The position numbers and the translations under genes were made by a program. From Cruorifilaria tuberocauda (lineage: Eukaryota > Nematoda > Chromadorea > Rhabditida > Onchocercidae), in contig JABVXU010000619.1 in assembly GCA_013365365.1 (NCBI GenBank), positions 1 to 31,095 on the forward strand: a stretch of DNA of 31,095 bases, in the 5' to 3' direction. The notes under the pieces are model-generated. The model was not told the DNA's origin. It saw only the letters and a list, made by a program, of their open reading frames with translations, and did no database searches. Shown here piece after piece: positions 1 to 12,288 of the stretch. Position 1 is the stretch's first letter, and the number at the start of each line of letters is the position of its first letter.

Positions 1-45
1 GTTAAACAGGCATGACACCATTTTATGCCTTTCTTACGAAGTTTC
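1..45 (+). repeat. Left arm of a perfect 45-bp inverted repeat
   Basis: The first 45 bases are the exact reverse complement of 5176-5220. The match stops at base 46 (C here, A in the complement of the other arm). The left arm starts at the window edge, so it may extend further out, and a target-site duplication cannot be tested. It could be the terminal inverted repeat of a 5.2-kb non-autonomous element, two copies of a short repeat, or a k-mer overlap artefact at a contig end. Confidence 0.9.
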
Positions 46-3000
46 CTGAGAACAAAAAACAGCTGATTGTCTGAAATGAATAAATTCTCTGAATTTACAA
101 ATGCTTCCATTTACATTCATAGAGCATTAATGACGATTGATTAAATCCATGAAAAAAATATGGAAAAACATTGTCCGAAGTCACAAAGAAACAGCGTAAA
201 CAAATTTCGAAAACTCTTTCAAATCTTTCATATGATGTCGGAAAACCGAAATAATTTTAAAATAAAAAATACTGAAATGTTTGAAGCGTTTTTATATTAC
301 AGAAAATTTATCTTATAAAGTTGTCATCTCCAATATTCTTAAATTAAGTAATTAATTACCACTTAATTTCGATTGTTTACATGAATTTCTGATCTACTAT
401 TTCAAAAAGAAATTGAAATGAATTAGTTTCATTTATCAAAATGATCAGATGATTCCTGTCTAACGCCAGATAATGTCTTGTTTACTGTAAGTTTCATATA
501 TTAAATGATCATGGAATGATTTGCTTGTTTACCTCATTCTCTTTAATCTTTGACTTCAAAAAATTGTATAAAGAGTGCTCGAAGAGCATTATCATGAGTG
601 TATGTTTCAAAACTTTTTATATACTTCACTACTACCAATAATTACTACTATCAATAATTAGTATACCAACTGAACTTCTATAATTGCTACCTCAGCAGGC
701 AATGAAGACCAAGTTTTCTTTTTTATCAACAAAAAACGAGGAACAACTGAGCGATCGAATTCACTCCTTGCAACCTCTGATAATTGTTCTATAAAGTCTA
801 AGAGAAATAGATTCCATTATCTAACGATAAATTATCTAACGATCGCTCCAAACTCTTTCCTAAACCTCTCTCTCAAAAAATGACTTTCACAATACATAAT
901 GAAAAATTAACAGAATTTGAAATCGCAAGATTAACACTGCTAAAGACTTGATGATCGATTTGATCAATTCACTAGTGAAATTGACCTTTCAGTTAATACA
1001 ATTAAACTAACATTTCTTAAATTACTAGAATTTTGAGATTAGATAATGTGAGAAGAGATGATAATCATTGATTATAGACGGGAAAAGAGAATAACAGAAA
1101 AAAAAACGGATGAATAATTAGTGGTGCAATTGTCAACAGTATTGTCAAATTCTTTTTATGCACATCCATGCAAACTAAAACATCGAAATATTTATTACTA
1201 GCTTCAAATGATAAGTTTTTTTTTCTTTTTCATCTATCTGTTTCTGTTTGGGAAAGATGTTATTTCAATATGTGTTCAATCTTTTTTAATATCGAAAAAG
1301 TTTTTAATACTATCGAATGGAAAAGCAACATTGTAGTAACTGCTTTTCAATTTTGGGCTGCAACCTTCAAGAAAACATCGGAAAATAATGTAAAACACTA
1401 AATAAATTTCAGAAGTAATCCCTTACAAAATTATCTAATTTCACCAACGCGACAATATTCCAAACGCACGTGCAATGTCTTTGTGTCTTTGCTGCGAAAG
1501 TTTTTCCGGTTTTATGGATGGCTTGAAGTATTGATTAAGATTTTACTATATGACAGAAAGTTTACTCTTTTTGGGTATTATAAGGTAATTATTAAAGAAA
1601 ATCATGATTAGAGTAGGTTAAATGTATGTGGTCGTGGGATAAATTATACTTGGTGATCATGACAGAAAAATCCGTGGGAGCAATTGATAATGCTAGATAG
1701 CACTATTTCTAGTCTCTTTGAACTCAAAGGTCAACAATAAGATAATAAACAAAGAAAGCTAAGTAAAATCATTTTAGGGTTTTCTGATAAACGAAGCCAT
1801 GTACGATTCTTAAGAATCGAAGTCAAAGAGAATTAAATAAATAAAAAATCATTTGATAAATGAAGCAACATAAGCAAAAAAGTGATATTTACAAACTGCT
1901 TTACAGATCAAAAGGAATAAACAAAAAATCATTTCTACTTATTCATAAATAAAGCTTGCCAATCAAGGGTATTTAAATGAAATTCTTACACCACAGATTT
2001 TTACAGTGAGAAACTTTTGAATACCTCAGCATACTTCAACAGCACCTAATTGTTACGGTTATTTCAACTGTATACAAAAAGAATTGAAGAAAAATTTGAT
2101 AGGCTTTCTTCTAATTATCGTATTAGTATAATTTTTTGTAGCATTATTAATTTTGTATGTTATCTTCAACAAATTCTTTTTAAATTACAATAGATTACTT
2201 TGTCCAAACTGGATAGATTTACAATTATTTACAGTTAAAAGTAAAAAAAGAAATGAAGTATTAATCGTTAAATATAACACGGAAGAAATCTTCATTGAAT
2301 TTCAGTTTTTTCTCAAATATTTGTAGATTAATTCTCTAACGTTGAAAATAAAATATCCTTTTTTCACACATGAAATACGGAACATTGACAATTCTTTTTG
2401 AAATTTCCAATTTTATAAATTATCTTTTTTTAAGTCTAACTTATTAACAACTGTCAGTTTTGTCATTTCGAGCGAATTGATCAAGAAAATCGGTGGGAAA
2501 TATGTAAGAAACTGTAGAATATTGTAGAAAAGAACTCCTTTTAAACTAATGAATTATGCTTTATATGAAGCGAAAGCTAGTAACTACTAAAAAAGGATCA
2601 CCTCGGTCTTTTTCAGAGTAAAGAAAATCTGAAACATATCTGTTCACTGTTTCCGGAGCAAAAGTAATATGAAAACGTTTAAAGGTTGGTTATGAAAACA
2701 ATACAGATTATCATACATATTCTTCATAGATCGAATTGAATGTTCATCGAATCGATAATATAGAGAATTTTGATGAGTGGATACAATCTCGGAGAATCAT
2801 AAGGTTCTCTGCTCCGTTCATACTTATACGAAATTAAGATATTAGACGAAAGTCTTCTTGATTTCAAAATTAACTAGAATTTTTTTTAGAATTTCATCTC
2901 AGTAATGAAAAAAAATATAAATTCATGTTAATGGAAAATAAAATTCACAATATTGTAGAGAAAAAATGCTTTTTTTTGAAATAATATCTTGTAATTATTA

Positions 3001-5175
3001 AGTTTTGCAGGAAATGTTACACATAAAACAGCTTGTAATCAATGTTACTGTATGATATACTGATTATTTGAATATTTAATGTGAAATTTTGTAGAGAAAT
3101 GACAGTTAACAAAAGGAGGCTTTAGCAGATAAATATAACAATGTTTTGAAAAGCTAAACTTTTCAATGAGGTTTTTTCTTGCACTCTGTTAAAAAAAATC
3201 CAACTCACTTAAACTAATTTCACTTTTACATCATGCAAAAACCTTAATAACCTTCAAGGCTCTAAAATTTGAGATGAAACAGCAAAGTCCGTATTTGTCT
3301 TCTCTTCTTCTCTAAAGAAACAGAAAAAGCACTAGCTTAGGAGATTTTTAGGGAATGAAATATGACAATAACTCATTAAAATTCCAATGAATCAACCATT
3401 TAAACGTATGCAAATACGTGTATTTCACAAAATAATCAAAAAACCAACGTCGAGATCTCTGATACTCTGTGCTTTCCCGAATTTACCATATGTAATATGC
3501 GTAAGTAATTGCATGCAAGCATTCAATGTAATTTTCCATTCACCTAGAAATTGAAACTGTCGGACAACCGAAATAATCTCCTAATATTAAAAAATTTGAA
3601 AATGTCTTGCAAACACTTACAAAAATCGCTTTCTCAAAAGTTGTCAATTAAACGATTGATGATTGTGTTTATGAAAAATGCTGCTTGTTTACATACGATG
3701 ACTTATGTGATTGATCACTTACTATTTTTGTTATTTAAATCAGCTGCTATTTTTACTTCGTCTGAAATTTCGAAATAACCAATTCCTTACATCAAACAAT
3801 CCTTTGTTTATAATGAACTTCAAAAGAAGTATTAACTTATTATGATTTTTTGCTGCCTAATTGACTGTAAACAAGGCCTGACTTGAGAACTCTATTACTT
3901 ATAACTGATCTGTTAATTATTCTTATAATGCCAAAAGTCAAACTCTCTGCTAATTAATTCTTCGCAAATTATGCCATAATGCCAGAACAAAGTTTTCCTT
4001 AAAAAAAGAAAAATCACAACAAAATCTGATTCTTTTTGTCACATTTCATGAAAGATCAGAATGTTTCAAACTTCAGCAAAACAAAACGGAAGTTTAAAAC
4101 AGATTTATTCATACTGTACAACAAGTGATTGCAAATAATTTTTAAGTAACAGTAAATCTTCAAATTAAGCCAGTCCTTCGGAAATGCCTTGCCTTTTATG
4201 GCAAGACTCTTCCACGTGTAAATAAAAAAATGAACTTTCCACGAGTTAAATAAATAATGAAAAAGTGAATAGCATTCACAATGTATTTAGAAAAAAATCA
4301 CTTTTATAAAATGGTACCTTCCATTTTTTAAAAATTTCGAACTATAATACAATATAAATTTTTTAATGACTTAGAAATGGTTTAATAAAGATTTTATTGT
4401 TTATGAAGAATGTCTTCGCACACCTTAGATAATTACCAGAGAATGTTCACCGGATAGAACCGTTCACTAAGATGAACCCTAATGATGTTCAGGGAATTTG
4501 ATTGGGGCTGTAGTTTGAAAGCGATTTGATGAGATATAAATCATACCACTCATTCCGAACCAATCCGAATCGATGTGCTCTCCCATTGGGAAGGAAACAA
4601 AGAAAGCTAAGTGAACAAAGAATTCTCTGCTTAGCATTTTACGATCACCCAATCAACGAAGTGCACCGTCATTTATACTCCCGTTGGAAACAAAGACACG
4701 CACGTATGTGAGGGAACAATCTGTTCAACATTTTACGACTGTCATTCTATCAATAAATATTACTTATATGGGAAGCATTTACACATATGATTAGTTTACC
4801 AGATATTTTACCTATAAATAGAATGAAAAAGTGAGTGAAGTAATTGGATAAAGCATTCATCAATTAATTCTCAACTTTTGTTTTATATTAATTTTGTATG
4901 AATGAATGATTTTACTGAAATATATTCAAAATAAAATCAATTCTCTTAACACATGTATATTACAAAAAATTTCGTTATTCCAATAATATATGTAAATAAT
5001 AGATAGAGATAATAGCAGATAATAATTAATTTAATAGGCTTATTCATTAAGTTTTGGAATTTTAAAGTAGTTTGACATACTACCATTTCTCTCATCAGAG
5101 CATCATGTATACTTTTAAGATTTTCTCTTTAAAAAACACAGGTATGTGCAATAGCTGATAAGATGATTTTTTGAT
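46..5175. other. Gene-free interval between the inverted repeat arms
   Basis: I see no convincing exon in this 5.1-kb stretch. Open frames are short, A+T-rich and lack splice or family support. No transposase-like segment (DDE/D motifs, zinc finger) was recognised on either strand. Minor internal structure: a 15-base period doublet at 816-843 (ATTATCTAACGAT twice); an 18-base string (AAACAAAGAAAGCTAAGT) present at both 1747-1764 and 4595-4612; and a relatively G+C-rich patch at about 4435-4745 with two diverged copies of an approximately 90-base unit sharing GGAAACAAAG and CATTTTACGA. These look like remains of repeats, not genes. Confidence 0.5.
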
Positions 5176-5220
5176 GAAACTTCGTAAGAAAGGCATAAAA
5201 TGGTGTCATGCCTGTTTAAC
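5176..5220 (-). repeat. Right arm of the perfect 45-bp inverted repeat
   Basis: This is the exact reverse complement of window bases 1-45, with the tip GTTAAC at 5215-5220 facing outward. The sequence directly outside (5221 onward) is ordinary A+T-rich DNA. Inside, the two arms diverge at once. The identity is seen directly; its origin (transposon terminus or assembly overlap) is not decided by the sequence. Confidence 0.9.
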
Positions 5221-7874
5221 ATTGAAATAAATGTTAGTCAAAGTTAACTTGGCAGAAGTTTTTGCTAGACTTCAGGTAATTTTTCACATGTTTTTAAAAT
5301 TTTCGATAATACTTTTTCAAATATAAATTGTTCAAACATTCCCGATCGTTTCGCATTGCAACTGTAATCTCTAAACTTATGTTTGCCATCATATGCTTTT
5401 GAATATGTTTTTAAAGAAAGATCCTTTATTGGATGTTTATCAATTTCTTGACTTTTTGCAATAAGCATCCCTTCAGGTATTAAAACTTATTTCACTTTAA
5501 TGTTAAACTACGATAATTACTGTCGAAAAACACCATTATAATACGAAGAATAAGCTTGGAAGAATAAGCTCGATTTAGACATGAAAATATAAAACCTTTA
5601 TACAGTTCATTATCAAGTTTAGATCTAAATTAAATTATTATAAACATACTGGATAAATTTAAAAGGATTTGGCAAAAGATATGTCCAAGATTATTCAATT
5701 GCACAATTTTTATGACCGATCTTTGATGCTTCAATCCATTGAAGTTACTTTTCAACCAAAAAAACTGCACATTGCTACTATTTCTTTCTCCTATACGCTA
5801 TTAAACAGAAAAAGAATCAGAAGAGGCAGAGAAAAAGTAAAAAGTTTCAAAGTACTAAATCTCAATTGACACATCTTTTACGTACGATTAAACGCTAATG
5901 TTTTCAAATAGTTGAATTGAGTAGTATTTAATATTTCCTAGATCAAAAGAAAACGAACTTTGAATATTTTGACGGTTAATGCAATGGACCTGTTTCACGT
6001 GAGCAGTCACCGTAAAGGTTAGTTGAGAATTTATTCAACCTATCACTAAAAAACTATCAATGAAATCTTTATTATCATTAGCATCACACCATCTCTTTAA
6101 TTAAGGAGACGGTAAAATTATTTAAACAAACTTTTCTAATGCTTTTAATAAAAGAAATTATGAACGTAAAGAACGATTTAAAATCTTTTTTGAAGTGTTT
6201 TCTTATTTATGGTATTTTCAAAGCTTTTTTAATCGTTTCTTTCGGTGAAAAAAGGAAGCAAATTTGAAGCCACATTTTGTTAATGGCCAGAGAGTTATAT
6301 TACCATTAGTGCGAGACAGACGTTAGGATAGATTGAAAATTTCAAGTGATAAAAACCATTCTCTCTTTCTTTTTCAATCTTTGATAGTCATCTTTCTTCA
6401 AGTTTCATTTCCTTTTATTTCTTTACCTTCCAGTAACCATCAGTTATTCTTTACCTAGTTACGTCAAAAAAAAACTCACTAAAAATTTAATAAATAGTAA
6501 GAAATATGAGAAAGTGAAAATCTATTTCTATATGAAATTCTTATCAATTTATCTGTATGTGTACGTGTGCTGGAAACGTTGGTAAGTTTATGAGATGTCG
6601 ATACCTACGAGAAACAGTATCATAGCTATCATGTTGCTGTGTGGAAACTTTTGCAAAATTGGCTTGTGGCGAAGAGAATTTCAAAAACAACTCTTGTGCT
6701 CCACTCCGATTTTCCGTAAGTGACAGCAACAGCCGCATCCAGTTGGTAGGCATTATGATAACAACATCGATAACTGGTTTTTGATCAGTCTAATCGAAAT
6801 ATTATATAAATATCCCAGTTAAGCATTCATCCGCTCCAAACATTTCTAATAAAATTAATTTCTAGCTGATTATCAGTTCAATCTAAATTGCATATATCAT
6901 AAATTAACCGTATAGTCTCGTTTTATCAACTGTTAAACGTTATTGATAATTTTTAATTTCACTAAATGCATCATAAAATATCGAAGACATTTTCTCAATT
7001 CCGATATTTTCCTTCTTTTGCCTTTGTAAAATCATGAAGTACTTCAACTTGAGATTTCAAAATTTTTCATACTTTTTGAAAATTTCAGTGTTGCAATAAA
7101 TTCTTCATAATGTATATGTAAATGATGAACTTACCAAATAAGAATAATGTGAAGATGTCAGTGTGCGCATTTTGATTAGAAGAAACTGATATTTGTATCG
7201 GAATAAAATTTGACCTTTGTCTAAGACTGTGTTGACGATAGAGATAGTTATTAAGCGCCTTCTAGAATTCCAAACAATATAGTCACAGCACAATGTTCTG
7301 TACAGTCTGTAAAAGATACTTTTGATTCATAAAGACTATACTTGAAAATTTTGAAAAGAAATCGTATAATTTCACTTATTATTTTTCCCTTATTGCAAAC
7401 AAAAACTTATTGTTTATTGCATTTCTTCTTGAGGGAAAAAAGGAATTTATGCAAAGTGAACATTTCGAAAGCACAAAAAAATGAGTGAACTTGTCGAAAT
7501 TATCTTATTCTTCACATCTACGTGTAGATGCTAATTTTGGTCATAGTAAGATGATATGTTTCACAAAACTTTTAATTTATTGTAAATATAGGTTCATTAG
7601 CACTATTTGTTTAGTTATGAATGGAGTTACTCAATTCTTGTCGACAAATTAACTATTTCGTTTGAGCTTTTATTTTCTACTAAAATATTTAATTCGGAAA
7701 ATAACAAGATTTTCAAGTCAAATTTGAGGAATATTTTATCATAAAAAATTATCGTTCTTCGATTGAAAATGAAAAGATCATTTTACCATCATATTTCATT
7801 CAATATCTCGTTAATTTTCATTCATTAATTCTAATGAATTACATGTTTTTAATTATTGTTTATGCTAATGCACG

Positions 7875-7914
7875 AAAGAATGACGCATTTTTCCCAATGG
7901 TTGCGTCATTCTTT
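7875..7914. repeat. Perfect 13-bp inverted repeat with 14-nt loop
   Basis: AAAGAATGACGCA at 7875-7887 is exactly complementary to TGCGTCATTCTTT at 7902-7914. A G:T and a C:G pair extend the stem to about 15. The 14-base loop begins with a T run. The stem is richer in G+C than its surroundings. It could be a structured RNA, the core of a small foldback element, or chance; it is too short for a typical microRNA precursor. Confidence 0.75.
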
Positions 7915-10296
7915 TGATGCCTATCGAGAACATTAATTATGAGTTATCATTTTATAGTTTCAAGATAGCGTCAATCAAAAGTAAAAATCAATCAAATAAA
8001 AACAACGAGAATATTTCAACTATTCAAATTTTCATTCATTCATCATCAAAATTGTTACGTTATTTCAATGTATGCTATCGACATTCTAATGTGAATTTAA
8101 CACATTACATTCTGTCGTAATCTACATTGCAAATCTCTAATATATTAATGATGTGGAGATTTCGACGGTGATCTGATAGGCAGGATAGATTGGTTAGAAT
8201 CATTTCCATCCGTTATCACATTTTCTGCGTTACAAAATTGCTTTTTTTTATCTTTTGCATTCGTCATTGTAAAAATATTAAAAGCTGTAGTAATATGTTC
8301 GTTAAGTTTCTAATTTATTTTTCTTTACATAAAATTGCAAGAATTTATTAAACCGATGCTTAAATAAAAGTTTGAACGTAAAGGTAATTTGAATTCCTTC
8401 TTGTGCTTTATTGTTATTACAGAAGTGATGGTATGAGAAGAGGTCTTTTAACTTTTATGCCTTAATTTATTAACTATCAATTGAAATAATGCTATTATTC
8501 TCATTCTAACCATCATATTCTTTGTCGGCTCTATCAATTCAGAAAGAAAAGAGGGAGAGAGAGTTTCATATTTTGATAATAATTCAAAAAATTAATTGTC
8601 ATTGCTTATAAATTTCTCGAATTAATTCCTAAATGTAAAAAAATGTAATCCATTTCAAAACTTCTTGTAGTTATTTCCTGAAGTGCCACAATAAGTCACA
8701 TTAGTGGTACTGATCCTAATTTTAAAATTTTGCTTACTTTACTTCATTCAATCAATTCAAATTTAGGCGTTCTGTTGTTTTTGATTAATGATTTAATTTA
8801 TCAGATGAAAGTTCAGAGTTATATAGAAAGAAAGTAGCGTTGCAAGAAGTACCTATGACCACTTGATTCCTGACCGCTGTTTACCCGTGGCGGAAAGAGT
8901 ATTGTCAGAGTTTATTTTGAAAAAATCTCTCTTTCTCCTTATACATTATTCATCGAAAGTGCATCTTTGATTATAACAAAGTTTCTTTTTTTCTACCATA
9001 TTATTTGAAAAAAAACATTAGCATAGGAAATGTTTTATCCGAAATAGATCTAAGCAAGTAAATTTCATTTGTGAAATTTGTGAGCAGACTTCTAATCAAA
9101 ATCTGATTCGAATGGCAAAGCCTATAGCATATGACCATTGAGTAGTTTTAAAAGGCAGAGTGTAATAGGTTTATGATTAAAATCAAAGCTCGCTAACCGC
9201 CGTGAGAAATATGAAAGTGATGATATGAGATGTAAGAAAGATGTGATTTGGCCTAGAATAAGGTCTTCATAGCCATAACTTTAGAGTATTTTTATGGCAC
9301 AATGTTTCTTAACCAAAATTGAAAAGTTTTTTGAAAATCTTAATTGAAACAGAAGGAAATATGAGGAATGAAATTTCTTTCAATGTATTATGTTGGCCAT
9401 GCATTTTGCTTGTTTAACTCCTCATCGATTTCCAATCAACTTTTGCTTGTCTTCTGCACTATTTCATAAATGTAAAAAATTAATGTGCAAACAGATTTGC
9501 AGTCTCAGTGAAATATTCTATCTTCTTTATATTCTCTTAATTCTTTAAATAACTCTAATCATCAGAAAATATCGCCACAATTTGCCTTTCTAACTACGTC
9601 CTCACACCATCATTATTTGATCACTTTTCTGTTACTAAGTAAACCAAGTGAAAATGTAAAACTAAAGTGAAAGATTGTCACTTGACGTCTGATGACGATG
9701 TTTAAAAAAAGAGAAATACCTAAAAAATCGATCCTTCGAATGATTAAATTTGTAGCTCTACAGCGTATCACAAATGAGTGCAAATGAAGAGTTGAGATTA
9801 AAAAGAAGGAAATAAATTTAGGATGTGAATTTTGTGTGATTGATGCAAGTAATGAGAGAAATGTTTCAACAGGTTGTAATAAGATAAGTACTATACTGCT
9901 TCTGAATGATATTAAAAAACACTGAATTACAAATGCGATAAGTTCACATTACTTTTTTTATCCTTCTTTGTAGGAACCGCTATGGCTTCTTTATTTCGAG
10001 CAGAAAAAGGGGATTAAAAAAGTCATCTCAAAATAATTAATTTTCTGATAATCTTCAAAATTGTTCTCCAAAAAGTGCAAAAAAAGGTCTTCAAGTAATT
10101 CTAAAACGATTCCGGTTTTTGTTCCCGAAAAAGAAAAAAAAGTTTTTCTGTAATTTTCCAGTGGTTGCTTTCTCGTTTACTTTCACTTTATTCTTTTATC
10201 AAATGATTCACATTTGAAATTTTTTTCTTTTTTTTGCATTTTTGAATTTTGAAATCATTCGGAATAGCTGAGTGTGTAAATACACCGCTGTCCCTC

Positions 10297-10349
10297 ACAA
10301 CTGCAAAATGCATCACTGCTTGAAACAACTGCAAAATGCATTACTGCTT
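10297..10349. repeat. Two-copy tandem repeat, 28-bp period
   Basis: The 25-base unit ACAACTGCAAAATGCATCACTGCTT at 10297-10321 recurs at 10325-10349 with a single C-to-T difference. This looks like a recent small duplication. No function is evident. Confidence 0.9.
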
Positions 10350-10463
10350 TTGTTTTACTTTCAAAAATGGTATGATATGATCTTTGTTTCACTAATTATT
10401 TCCACTGAGAAGATTTGAAATTTTGATAGTCATGTTCTGTACATTTGTCTGTGTACCTGTTCG

Positions 10464-10494
<31 letters not shown>

Positions 10495-10571
10495 TGTTGT
10501 TGTTGTCATTGTTCTTGTTTATATTATTTATCTATCCATCTATCTACCTATATCTATATATATATATATAT
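10464..10571. repeat. Microsatellite cluster: (TA)n, TTG, TCTA and (TA)n
   Basis: A (TA)13-14 run at 10464-10490 is followed by TGTTGTTGTTG at about 10495-10506, an imperfect ATCT/ACCT tetranucleotide tract at about 10530-10553, and a second (TA)n run ending at 10571. It lies in non-coding DNA and is probably length-polymorphic. Confidence 0.9.
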
Positions 10572-12073
10572 GGTTCTGCTCAATATAATTAGAAATCTCT
10601 AATTCATTCATTTTAATTGAGAAGAAAGAAAGGCTTGAGAAATATGCAACAAATAAATGAACAAACTAATTTATAACCCTTTTTTTTAAATATCTGTACT
10701 GAATATAATTAATAAAACTTTTATATGCTGGCTGGCAAAATTTATTTTCTTTCTTCAAAAATTTCCATTGTTCTTGAAGACGAGGGAAAAAAGGAAAGAT
10801 GATTTCAAAAGTGATCTATTCAAATTCAGTTAATGCCTTTACTATAATTGATATGGCAAAAACTAGCCGTTTTCGCGCAATCGTGAATCTTTAATTTTTT
10901 CAAATCTAGCTCGATCTTCTCTTTTATAACAGTGCTGTTATTTAGAACTTACAAAATTTCTTCATCTTTTAAGATGAAAAATGTATTACCTCATCAATGT
11001 CGATATCGTGACAGCTGATCTCATTCCCTCATCACGTTCTCCACAAGCACAGAAGAAAGGTTTGCATGATCTGATTTATTTCTGCCATCATCATTCGATA
11101 GAGAACAATTGTCAACTTTGAGACCCATGTGAAATTTTGTTTTCATTGAACTGAAATTGGACTTCGTCCCTCGATTATCACTAGTAAAAAAGTAAAGCAT
11201 TCAAGATAATTTCATGTTATGATTGAAAATACTTCTACTCTTCTATAGTCTAAACGATTGGTGCAAAATTTCATATATAATAACAGATTAAACATTTCAT
11301 AATATTTTCTTTGGATGGAAAGCGGAAAAAAGCAAATGAAGATGGAGTTGCTTGAAAATTCCTAGATGATTTAGAACGACTAGAAATTGATTTTTCAGAA
11401 TTTTTATGATATTAATTATGATAAGATTCTTGATGCTATAACTGCTTTGGTCAATATTATCAGTTTTTCTTCTGGTTTAAGCGGATGTCGTTCCATTTTT
11501 ACCTATAGGGAAAACTTTTGGATATTTTTGCTAGAAAGATTTTTTTAATTGAGCTAAAAATGACAGCTTTTTGAAAAGGTTTATACAGCTGTTGAATGTA
11601 TACCTATGATTCTCAGCAAGCATTTACATATGCAGAAATGAAAAGTACTAATGCTGTCCATTTTGCACATTTTTCCTGGTATTCCTGTCGAGCGTTTTTC
11701 ACATACCTTCTACGATTCATGCTGAAAAGCTGTTCAGGTTAATTTATTGTATTCCGAATATCAGCATATTCCAAGATTACAAGCTTTCAGAAATTGCTCC
11801 GTGTAGTTCTTAATTGATAAATTTAATAAATATATTTCTTTTTCAAATCTTATTTTCCTGCTAGAATCTTCAGAAATGCTTTGCAAAAACATATTATCTC
11901 AATCCAATATATGGTAATTTTTCCGCAATTAATCAATATTTTATAAATTGAACGAGCCAGTAAGTTAGTACCTAGAAATCCTGTTATTGAATTATTTTAT
12001 TCTACTTATTATCCTGCCTGCTGATAAATTCATCAAAAATTTTCAACTCTATTTTTTAACCTTACCTTTTCAG

Positions 12074-12217
12074 GTAATTGATGCAAACTGTCATAGAAGC
12101 ATCCAAACATTTGGTGCATTTCATTTGGGAAAATTTGTAAGTGAACGAGAACTGTCATTAGAAATAGACATTTCCCCAGCGGTAAAAGCAAAAGTGTCAA
12201 AGTTCATTCCAGCGTAA
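12074..12217 (+). CDS. Orphan 47-codon terminal exon of an unknown gene
   Basis: An acceptor (CTTTTCAG) ends at 12073 and the frame then stays open for 47 codons to TAA at 12215-12217. The residue mix is coding-like (GAFHLGKF, SERELSLEID, ending SKFIPA), unlike the surrounding junk frames. An AATAAA polyadenylation signal follows at 12239-12244. I do not recognise the protein family and could not find a matching upstream exon with phase 0 in the preceding kilobase. It may be the last exon of a gene lying mostly upstream, or an untranslated part of the following zinc-finger gene. The closeness to the next acceptor (12254) would be tight even for an operon. Confidence 0.35.
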   Translation, partial: VIDANCHRSIQTFGAFHLGKFVSERELSLEIDISPAVKAKVSKFIPA

Positions 12218-12238
12218 TTAAGTGATACTGTTGCTGAT

Positions 12239-12244
12239 AATAAA
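12239..12244 (+). terminator. AATAAA polyadenylation signal
   Basis: A canonical AATAAA lies 22 bases after the stop of the orphan exon at 12074-12217. It fits 3'-end formation for that transcript, but such hexamers are common in A+T-rich DNA. Confidence 0.35.
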
Positions 12245-12245
12245 A

Positions 12246-12254
12246 TCTCAACAG
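12246..12254 (+). promoter_or_regulatory. Probable spliced-leader acceptor of the zinc-finger gene
   Basis: The string TCTCAACAG ends 34 bases before the ATG at 12289. There is no coding exon upstream in frame, so a trans-splice acceptor is the simplest reading. The spliced-leader role is inferred from nematode gene habits. Confidence 0.4.
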
Positions 12255-12288
12255 AGCTCAAGTTAATGACTTTAAATTTCTCAAATTA

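Larger units (their letters stand above)
5221..12073. other. Gene-poor interval with microsatellites and a few coding-like pockets
   Basis: No gene can be assembled here. Three pockets have higher G+C and open frames but cannot be linked into a model. The first is 6544-6753 (open on the minus strand; a different open exon-like stretch on the plus strand at 6595-6715). The second is 10981-11059 (ATG, 26 codons, donor GTTTGC). The third is 11638-11737 (ATG two bases after a TGCAG acceptor, 33 codons, donor GTTAAT). The last two have compatible phase 1, but no third exon in the right phase was found. The rest is A+T-rich with many stops in all frames. Confidence 0.45.

Noticed and set aside
5265..5468. 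Minus-strand 67-codon frame next to the right repeat arm
   Set aside because: No splice context, family resemblance or upstream signal. It cannot be told from chance, although its residue mix is not absurd.
6544..6753. Neuropeptide Y-like peptide (YRHLINL)
   Set aside because: The resemblance to a short NPY-family string is superficial: there is no C-terminal RxRF/RY-amide signal and no convincing signal peptide on that strand.
8830..8980. Open plus-strand frame with coding-like residues (about 44 codons)
   Set aside because: No ATG, weak acceptor, no donor and no neighbour exon in phase.
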